Assembly: GCA_963457665.1 (NCBI GenBank)
Contig: OY735207.1
Coordinates: 49,883,554 to 49,947,553, forward strand
DNA length: 64,000 nucleotides
Direction of reading: 5' to 3'
Origin: Thysanoteuthis rhombus
Taxonomy: Eukaryota; Mollusca; Cephalopoda; Oegopsida; Thysanoteuthidae
The stretch's first letter is position 1, and the number at the start of each line of letters is the position of its first letter. Below are positions 57,032-64,000 of the stretch, piece by piece. Position numbers and translations under genes: made by a program. The notes under the pieces are model-generated. The model made no database searches. It worked only from the letters and a program-made list of their open reading frames with translations, and was not told where the DNA came from.

Positions 57032-57951
57032 GTTATAGGGGACAACATATATCTTTCGCCCCGTGGATTGTGGTAATGCAATATACAAAACCAGACATGA
57101 TATTTAATAAATGCCAATCAGAGCAATTGATACATGGACAACAGCCACAATTTTCCTGCAAGAGATGAAACTTACATTGCAGCCAGTGAAAGATAAATCT
57201 AATCTCTGGCTGAAAGTCTCGAGGGTCCAAATCCAATAAGTATTCGTTAATCAATACATCTTGGAAATGGTATGAAGGGAGGCCGAGGATGAAGGCTCAA
57301 CATTAAGACGTCTTCTTTCTTGAAGAAACCCTTAAGTATGGGTTGCCGTTCCCAGAATGGGTGTAGGGGCTAAAGGATATATTCAAAATTCTTAGTGGCA
57401 AGCCTGTTACATGATAGGTGAGAAGGCCTGATCCAGGGAACGGGTTGAGGAAAACCCTGTTTCTGCCCCTCTCCCATAGCAGCCACCCATCCCCTCAACT
57501 TGAATAACCACTTCCTTCTTGCTGAGTTATATTCCTACTCTCTCGCAAATGTGAGATTAGGCCTTGAATCTTGGTTTTATAGACCCTTGGGAACCGGTCT
57601 GATCAACTACAAAAAGGGCTTAGATGATATTTGATGATAATAAATAAAAATATCTCCCATATCCAGGAAGGTAGGCCAGAAATTCCCCAATGATTTTATC
57701 GCTGGCTCCTTTAGTATAAGAACGGTGTAAAGCTGTGTCATAAATATAATCCAAAACTCCATGCCAAGGATTTATTGTATATCATTCATGCACCTTAATT
57801 TTACCTTTCACCTTTTGAATGTTCAATAATATACACATTAGAGTAGATAAATTATCCTTCTTAGTTTGCCAGAAAAGTGACTCAGTCATGAGTTACTGCA
57901 ATGTTTACGGCTTGTGGCTGCAGCACTGAATATAAACTCCATGTTTCCCCT
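57032..57951. other. no gene seen
   Basis: Mixed composition, no motif. Frames on both strands at 57033-57254 and 56908-57168 are shadows of each other. Confidence 0.45.
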
Positions 57952-58394
57952 AGGGTGGCCATTTTGGCCATTTTAGAGCCAAATTCAACAAACCTGGCCT
58001 TCTCTTTGGAAATAATATTTGGCCATGAATGTTCTGGTTTGGCCATATTTAAGTTTAAGGCCATTTTGACTGTGTTGCAGTAAGATTTTTATTAAATTCT
58101 CATTTTTGGATTGTACTGCAGTATTTTATAAACAATCAATTTTTTTATACTACTATCTACCTTCATAATTTTCCGGTTGCTTTTTAATCATAGCTTCAAT
58201 ACTCAGGTCATGCAATAAAAAACAACTCTAAAATTATGAAGATAATTAGTATTTGTCTGGAAAGAAAAATACAAATGATTTTCCATTCTTCATCTAACAA
58301 AAATGAATAAAATAATTACTTGAATGAAAAATCTTGAATTTTGGCCATTTTTTGAAGTATTCTGGCCAGAAACGTCTCCAACTATCTGGCAACT
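57952..58394 (+). mobile_element. family D TIR element, copy D3
   Basis: Left end AGGGTGGCCATTTTGGCC; right end in reverse complement AAGTTGCCAGATAGTTGG. Matches D2 in the same orientation and D1 inverted. The D2 and D3 copies are less than 1 kb apart. Confidence 0.75.
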
Positions 58395-58566
58395 TATGTT
58401 TCTCCTCTGTATTAGAGAGTGTTCCTTAGAACTGTTATCTCCAGTTCATGTGAAGCCAGTTAGAAAAAAAACCCTGTAAATCAGATTTAGTGTGAAATGA
58501 GAATACTCTCTTTGCTCATTGCCGTCCTTCTCCCCCTGTTCCTTTTCGTGTGTATGTGTGTGTGTG

Positions 58567-58939
58567 AATAATCAATGCATAATACCAACTATGACCTAAG
58601 GTTACAAAACATGGAAATTTATGAAATATTACTTAGTGTGCCATGGAAAGAGCAATTCTAGGAGTAACACTAACAGATTGAGAGAGATCAACATGGATCA
58701 GGGGAAAGACTACATCGGAGGATATTATACAAATGATTAAGCAACAAAAATGGAGATGGATGGTACACTTGGTAAGGAGGCATTACAACAGATGAAGGTA
58801 ACTGATTGGTGGCTATGGGAGAGTAAATGCAGAGACCAGACACAAGATGAGTTAGAAATGTTTGCCAGTAAGACACGGCAGGTTAGTGCAATCGTGGTCG
58901 TCATGGAAGGAAATGGAAAAGGCCTTTGTCCAGCTGTAA
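58567..58939 (+). pseudogene. LINE reverse-transcriptase C-terminal remnant
   Basis: From 58567 one frame reads NNQCIIPTMT, a stop, then GYKTWKF, matching the NQCILPTMTYGCETW block that ends the RT region of many invertebrate RTE-like LINEs. A frame change near 58640 leads to MERAILGVTLTD, a stop, ERSTWIRGKTT, then QKWRWMVHLVRR, and at the end WSSWKEMEKAFVQL before TAA at 58937-58939. These follow the family order MERAMLG..LRD, KWRWAGH.AR and W...E. At least four in-frame stops plus the frameshift make it dead. In the family this C-terminal part belongs to the endonuclease/RT protein that copies the element's RNA at the target site. The 5' portion is missing. Confidence 0.8.
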
Positions 58940-59319
58940 ATTTATAACAGAAGGTGATGATACTCCTGGAATAGGTTCATAGTAAAACAGCTGATGACCC
59001 CCCCCCCATTAAAATTGAACGATGAACATTGGGATCCTAATTTAAATAATAGCAATAAAATTGAATTCTGCATAAAACATGAAATACCCTGAACACAAAT
59101 CAACTGCGATCAGAAAATAATTGACTTACATAACATTGTAGGATAATCTGCATAAGATTATGAAATTTCTAAAATTGAAAAAAAATTTTTTTCAGTAGAA
59201 ATGTATCAAGTTCATTAGATGTGTCTGTGTGTCAATAATGATGTACCGTTTCTATATTTTTCATTTGTGAATGATGATATATGGTTGGCTAATCTCAGTT
59301 TAAATGATGTTTTCGATAT

Positions 59320-59324
<5 letters not shown>
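58940..59324. other. possible LINE 3'UTR, otherwise nothing
   Basis: Follows the RT remnant; poly-C at 59000-59008, then AT-rich. No tail clearly marks the LINE's 3' end. Confidence 0.35.

Positions 59325-59367
<43 letters not shown>
59325..59367. repeat. (TA)n microsatellite
   Basis: About 21 TA dinucleotides. Confidence 0.95.
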
Positions 59368-59371
<4 letters not shown>

Positions 59372-59699
59372 AAAAGACAATGAATATCTGTGTGTTTGTA
59401 ATGTTGTGGGTAACACTCTTCAATGAATGAACAGATACTACCCTCTGATCCTTGACAGTGCACTGATCCAAAGCAGAAAAGCTGATTTATGTGTAAATAA
59501 TCCCCTCATATTTGACGGGTACTATTCTTGTGCCGGTGGGGGGGAGGTGCTACCCAGAGGAATACATGACTTCATATGATTATAAAGATATCCACGTAAC
59601 TCTTCCCTCACCCCTCTTAGAAGATGAGGGTGTAATCATATGTTAATTTGAGTGTGACAATTGGCCACGTCATGAATTAACAAGCGATGTATTTTTCAT

Positions 59700-60560
59700 T
59701 TTGTCATGAATCTTCTTCCTTCTTGCTCTCCTCTTGAGAAGGAGAGTTTTATATCCAAATCTATTTTGTATGCAGAGATGGGGTAGTCAACAACTACTGA
59801 AGACATTTGGCGTAAAAATGTACCGATTTGTCTGTATTTGATAACAATGATTGTAAGACGGGACGGTGGAGTCCACAAGTGGGGTGTGTGTGTGCGTTGT
59901 GCGAGTTGAACATGTTTACTGACAGATCGCCTGTCTACGCTATTAACCCACAGGAAGTTGAGATGATTTATCAAGTGATGCCTCCTCCTCCAGCCGCGGG
60001 GCAAGTATGGATGGGAAGGGGGGGTGCAAGAGGCCAACTGAAGGGACGAACAAGACGTCAAGGGCGAACAGACGGGGGGGGGGTTCGACTCTGATGCATG
60101 TTGTTACTTTTTTCCCCCCCTTCCACCTCGTGCTCCGAGGACACATTCCGATACAACAGTGATCTGGAATCTCACCCATCTATCTCACTTGCTTGTTGTA
60201 TCTTTACTTTACCATCTCCAGGCTGCTTTTTCCTCTTCCTCTCTCTCTCTCTCTCTCTCTCTCTGCTCGAGGCGCTGTATATAACAGCTTAAGAGATAAG
60301 GCTCTGGTTTTGTGAGTGCGTGACTTTTATTCCTCCAAGACGGCATGCACTTGTGCCATTCGGCTTGAAGACACATAAATCTTATCAATATCAGAAAGGT
60401 AAGGTGCAACGGGACACAAAACAGACAGTATGCAATATTAATTTCTGGACAAATGGCCTCCAGCTGACATTTGTATTAAGATGGATGAGGAAGGTCGAAG
60501 AGGAATGGAAAAGAAAGGGTGGGAGATGAAAAGAGTTCGTAAGAGAGCAGAGGGAAAACG
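59700..60560. other. GC- and CpG-richer segment of unknown role
   Basis: Visibly richer in G, C and CpG than the flanks (GGGACGG, GCGTTGTGCGAG, GATCGCC, CCGCGGGGC, ACGAACAAGACGTC, GGGCGAACAGACG). Overlapping frames occur on both strands (59696-60061 minus, 59828-60094 plus, 59943-60179 minus) with no recognised motif, and coding on both strands is unlikely. It could hold a promoter, a UTR or first exon, or a GC-rich repeat. A (CT)n run is at 60239-60263. Confidence 0.35.
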
Positions 60561-60658
60561 TTATTTCAAGTCATAATTACGGATTCAGTTCAGATCACTT
60601 TTTATTCAAATCAAAATTTAACGCTATTATGAATTTTCCCCTCTATCAAACCCTATTA

Positions 60659-60797
60659 CAGGCCTTACCCGTTATAACATGGGTAGGTGGTGGACTCCTA
60701 AATACTGATCTAGCTCCAAAATAGCTACATTGGCAACCCTGGTTAATGTGGTTGCATTTTTGCACACCAACACCCGTGTTAGAATGGGGGATGCCTG
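60659..60797. mobile_element. complete TA-flanked pogo-like MITE, 139 bp
   Basis: TA at 60657-60658 and 60798-60799 flank termini CAGGCCTTACCCGTT and, in reverse complement, CAGGCATCCCCCATT. Both continue into ATAACA(T/C)GGGT-like sequence, so the terminal repeats reach about 25 bp with mismatches. The family's left ends also appear at 6535 and 10689. Inside, CTACATTGGCAACCCTGG resembles a family D terminus. TA target duplication and CAGG ends fit pogo/Tigger mobilisation. Confidence 0.8.
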
Positions 60798-61019
60798 TAT
60801 TAATATAATTCAACAAGTATTATTTTTTCATTTTAATTTCAGTTGCTTTTCATTACAACACACCAGATTGTTATTCTACAGTCATCAGTAGTCAACGCCA
60901 ATCGAAAATGAAAAAAATAACCTCTGCATTTTTTTCTTTCTTTTGTTCTTACCTAAATGTTTGTTACTACTTATCCTGCTTACCCACCTGTATAGCTTAC
61001 TTACAAAATAAAGCTCTTC
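60798..61019. other. no gene seen
   Basis: AT-rich linker before the (TA)n tract. Confidence 0.5.
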
Positions 61020-61090
61020 ATATATATATATATATCTGAGAATGTGGATTCGCTACACAAACTATTCATTCATTGTGAATAATTTAGTAT
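61020..61090 (+). repeat. (TA)n followed by family B head
   Basis: Eight TA dinucleotides then GAATGTGGATTCGCTACAC and AAACTATTCATTC, matching the post-(TA)n sequence at 55660. Confidence 0.6.
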
Positions 61091-64000
61091 ACAAATGCAC
61101 ACGAATTCTGGTTCAGCAGACAGTCAGTTGTCAGGAATAAATGCCAGACTTACTGACCAATTGTAATTTATCAGACTTGATCTCACGTACAAAAGACCAT
61201 TTTATCAACACTGCTGTGTGATACGATTGAACGGCACTTATTACGTGGAATAATTATTGAATGACATTTTGATCACCTGGTGAGTAAAATGGCGTTGATT
61301 GTGCCTGACTCATTCTACAGTGTATCTGTTATATAAATGTTATCTATACGGTCGTTTATTTACTTATTTTAGGCTTTGCTAACATGAATATTTCCCCCTT
61401 CTCCCAGATGGCCTTAATAGCAATTTGAGGTAAATATTTCTGAGCCCTGTGTGTGTATGTGTACACAATTAGAGCCTTCTGTGTGTGTATACACAATTTG
61501 TATACAAGTCACTGAACATGAATAGTCCATTAAAAAGCGCGTAGAACTTCTCCCATCCTAATCTAAGAGTTCTTTGTCTACCTTCTAAATCCTTTGCTTT
61601 ATCCAGCACTTCTCTCCCCATCTCTAGATGGTAAGTACCAATCCCCCATACATAGACCTAATTTCTCTTTCCACGGGGAAGTGGCGCATATGGGCACCTG
61701 TTTGCCAATGCTACTTGTTAGTATCAATGTGGCATTAATTGCTGGCAAATTATTTCCCCAGAAATAACTACCTGTTTCATGCCTTTATTATATCATCTTC
61801 CCTCACCCTGACTTTTTATTATAGGGTTTGGTCATGCGGAGAGGGACACAAGCTAACTGCCCCAAGTTCCTTAGCATGACTGAGTGTGGTGAGCTTGGAA
61901 ATGGATTATTGTCATTAGGCAAAGGTCTGGGGGTGGGTATAATGGCCATCATTAAAGTATGCTTTTCTCCCTTTTTTTTTCTTTCTTTCTTTCTTCCTCT
62001 TTTTATCTTTCTTTCTTCCTCCTCCTTCTTTTTTCTCCTTTTTTTGTAGTGTGTATATTGGAATTATGTTGGTAGTGAAGGGTTTTAAGGAACAGAAAAA
62101 GTAGGCCTAGTATTTGCTTATATTGACTCACTGTCTCTCATCTATTGCCCCTCCTTTCTCTCTCTCTCTGATTATCCCATCTCCCTCTCATCATCATCTC
62201 CACCTATCTAGAGTGTATTCCAAATAATATGCATTTAATATAATGAAATAATCCCACTGTTCAAATCTGCCAAACTGTGAACCAAAACCCCCCTCCATTT
62301 CTGAAACACTAAAATCCTCTCAGGGGATCCCCCCAGTTAAAATTCTCTGGAGCCTATTGATACTTACTTAGTCAGCCACAAGGCAACGGCATAAGCTGCT
62401 CTATTTGTTCTGCATGAGTTTGCCTATCCAGTTCTTCTATGATATAAAAGGCCTTGTCATTTTGTTCGTTGGTTTTGTGTCACACTAAAGCAAACAGAAG
62501 AGGGTACAGAAAACACATACAAAATGAGCTGCTACTGCAGGTTTTCATTTCTTCGTGTTAGCAGACAATTGCTACTGATATCTTAGTTTGTTTTTTTACC
62601 CAATAATGCTGCATCCTAGTTTTAAAATTATCAAAAAAGAAAATATAGTTGTTGAAAATTGACAGAAAAATAAGTTTCTCACAATACATTATTTTGGCAT
62701 GCATACATTTATATCGAAAATAGGTATCTGCATGACTCATACATAATCATTTTTGATGGGTATTATGCTGGTATTATTAGTATTATCTGCAAAAGAATCT
62801 TGGATAGAAAGTTATAGACATTTTCTCCTCAGAACTGACACTCAGTCTTTAAACTTGCTTCACCAGAAAAACTTGTCTTTACCAAACTTTTCAGTTAATA
62901 GTATTGTTTTGTTTGAGTTCCATCATGCTAATCTCCTAAGCATCTATTTCATTGTGACCATTTGTCTTTGATGAGAAAGCCAATCCTTTGATGAGAAAGC
63001 CCATCTTTCGTTTTGTGTCTATAGAATGGATTAACAACTGTTAAAACTGTGTAAAACAAAAAGACCAAAAGACCAAAAGCAATCACCGACCAAAGAACTG
63101 GGTGCGGCGTCAGTTCAGTCTTTTGTTAGTATTGATAATCGTAGACTTATGCTGATGAGATTCTGTTCAATTTATTCCGACCTTTTTGAACAATTTTTGG
63201 TTCACTTTGATTTTTTTTTCTTTTCTTCTCTTTATACAGTCTATTTCTGTTGGGAAAAGATTTTCACGAATCTGCATGATAGCTATCACAAAACTCAATT
63301 TATCAACAGTATGCCATTAACCAATTCTGAGAACCTCTTCTCTTGGGGATGCAGTATGTACGTGTGCGTTTCGCACAGAGATGAATAGGATCTCCTTGTG
63401 TGTTTTTAGTGATAAGGTATGAAATAGTATTAAATAAACAATTGTCCCTCAGTGAATAAAACTGCCCATTTGTTTTTATTACTAAAATGTGTAGTAATCA
63501 AAGTAATGTATCTTTGACTATAAGCACCTTTGAGAACAAAAGCTGCAGCAAAAGAAGATAATTCTTTTCCTCATTTGTCAAACTTTTTCTTTCTTTTTTT
63601 TCATTGCAGTCATTTCATTCAAATGAAAAGATCCAACATTCCATATATTGGTTTTTTTTTTGTTCTTTTTTTCATTGAATTTTTATTTTTTTTATTTTTA
63701 TATCAAAATAACTTTCTTGCCATTTTTTTCTTGACTGCCTGGTATGATAAGTTGCCAAGGATTTTGAAGTGAAGAGTAGTGGTGTGGGAAAAGCAGCAGA
63801 GAAAAAAAACCCCCCTAAAAAAACGGATTTTTCAGGATGAGAACTTCGTTTGGCTGTCATCGGCCTCACTGATCACTGTAGTGTAAGAGTTACCACATGA
63901 AATCTCCACGTATAGGATACGATTGAGATAAATATACAGGTTCCCACCCACACCCTATCCGACATTAATGTTCTCATATAAAACGTTTGGCAAGCTGAAA
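61091..64000. other. no gene seen; low-complexity patches
   Basis: Contains a (CTTT)/(CCTT) pyrimidine patch at 61968-62045, (CT)n at 62158-62170, a 20-bp tandem duplication at 62966-63005 and long T runs at 63650-63690. Short frames have no recognisable motif. The window ends in ordinary sequence. Confidence 0.5.
62966..63005. repeat. 20-bp tandem duplication
   Basis: CTTTGATGAGAAAGCC is present at 62966 and again at 62986, with CAATC and CATCT as following bases. Two copies only. Confidence 0.85.

Noticed and set aside
59696-60061. 121-codon minus-strand frame
   Set aside because: Overlaps open frames on the other strand in a GC-rich patch, where long frames arise easily; no motif.

Overview
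The window is eukaryotic nuclear DNA with no intact, confidently recognisable protein-coding gene. It is AT-rich and full of homopolymers, (TA)n and (CA)n microsatellites, long pyrimidine minisatellites and decayed interspersed repeats. Long open frames occur almost only inside tandem arrays. Several clues point to a lophotrochozoan, most likely a mollusc and plausibly a cephalopod. These are a Tigger1-like pogo element, a hairpin built on the GGGAGATAAC motif I associate with mollusc repeats, tRNA-derived SINE heads, RTE-type LINE tails and the look of very long intron or intergenic sequence. The species cannot be fixed by eye.

Layout. 0-1 kb: an internally deleted Tigger1-like element with a broken N-terminal transposase remnant. 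1.9-2.5 kb: a 20-bp GT/CT minisatellite with 14 identical units. 2.5-11 kb: mostly old repeats, including a GGGTTGCCA fold-back and a ~560-bp-spaced direct duplication. 11.3-11.6 kb: eleven copies of a 26-bp satellite. 12.7 kb: a candidate recursive splice site. 15.7-16.1 kb: a hAT-like MITE. 19.6-21.1 kb: a long (AT)n tract, a SINE copy and a 730-bp pyrimidine array. 25-25.9 kb: a perfect 38-bp-arm inverted repeat bracketed by a diverged duplication. 30-34.6 kb: (TA)n tracts, a tRNA-like SINE head and an RTE LINE tail. 35.9-36.7 kb: two adjacent minisatellites of 30-31 bp and 21 bp. 38-42.5 kb: tRNA-like heads, hAT-like MITEs and SINE family copies. 46.5-48 kb: a TIR element flanked by a duplication, then a GC-ended MITE. 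49-52.4 kb: SINE copies and a third pyrimidine array. 53.9 kb: a 41-nt candidate exon. 56.5-58.9 kb: two more copies of the TIR family and a decayed LINE reverse-transcriptase C-terminus. 59.7-60.8 kb: a GC-richer segment and a complete 139-bp TA-flanked MITE.

Nothing here works together as an operon or pathway. The two best splice-signal candidates (12.7 and 53.9 kb) are both on the + strand. The simplest reading is that part or all of the window is the interior of one or more very long introns, or a gene-poor interval. For mutual comparison I named the interspersed families A (SINE-like, five copies), B ((TA)n-associated, several copies), C (four copies), D (TIR element, three full copies plus a fold-back) and G (short repeat, three copies). 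These names are local to this annotation.
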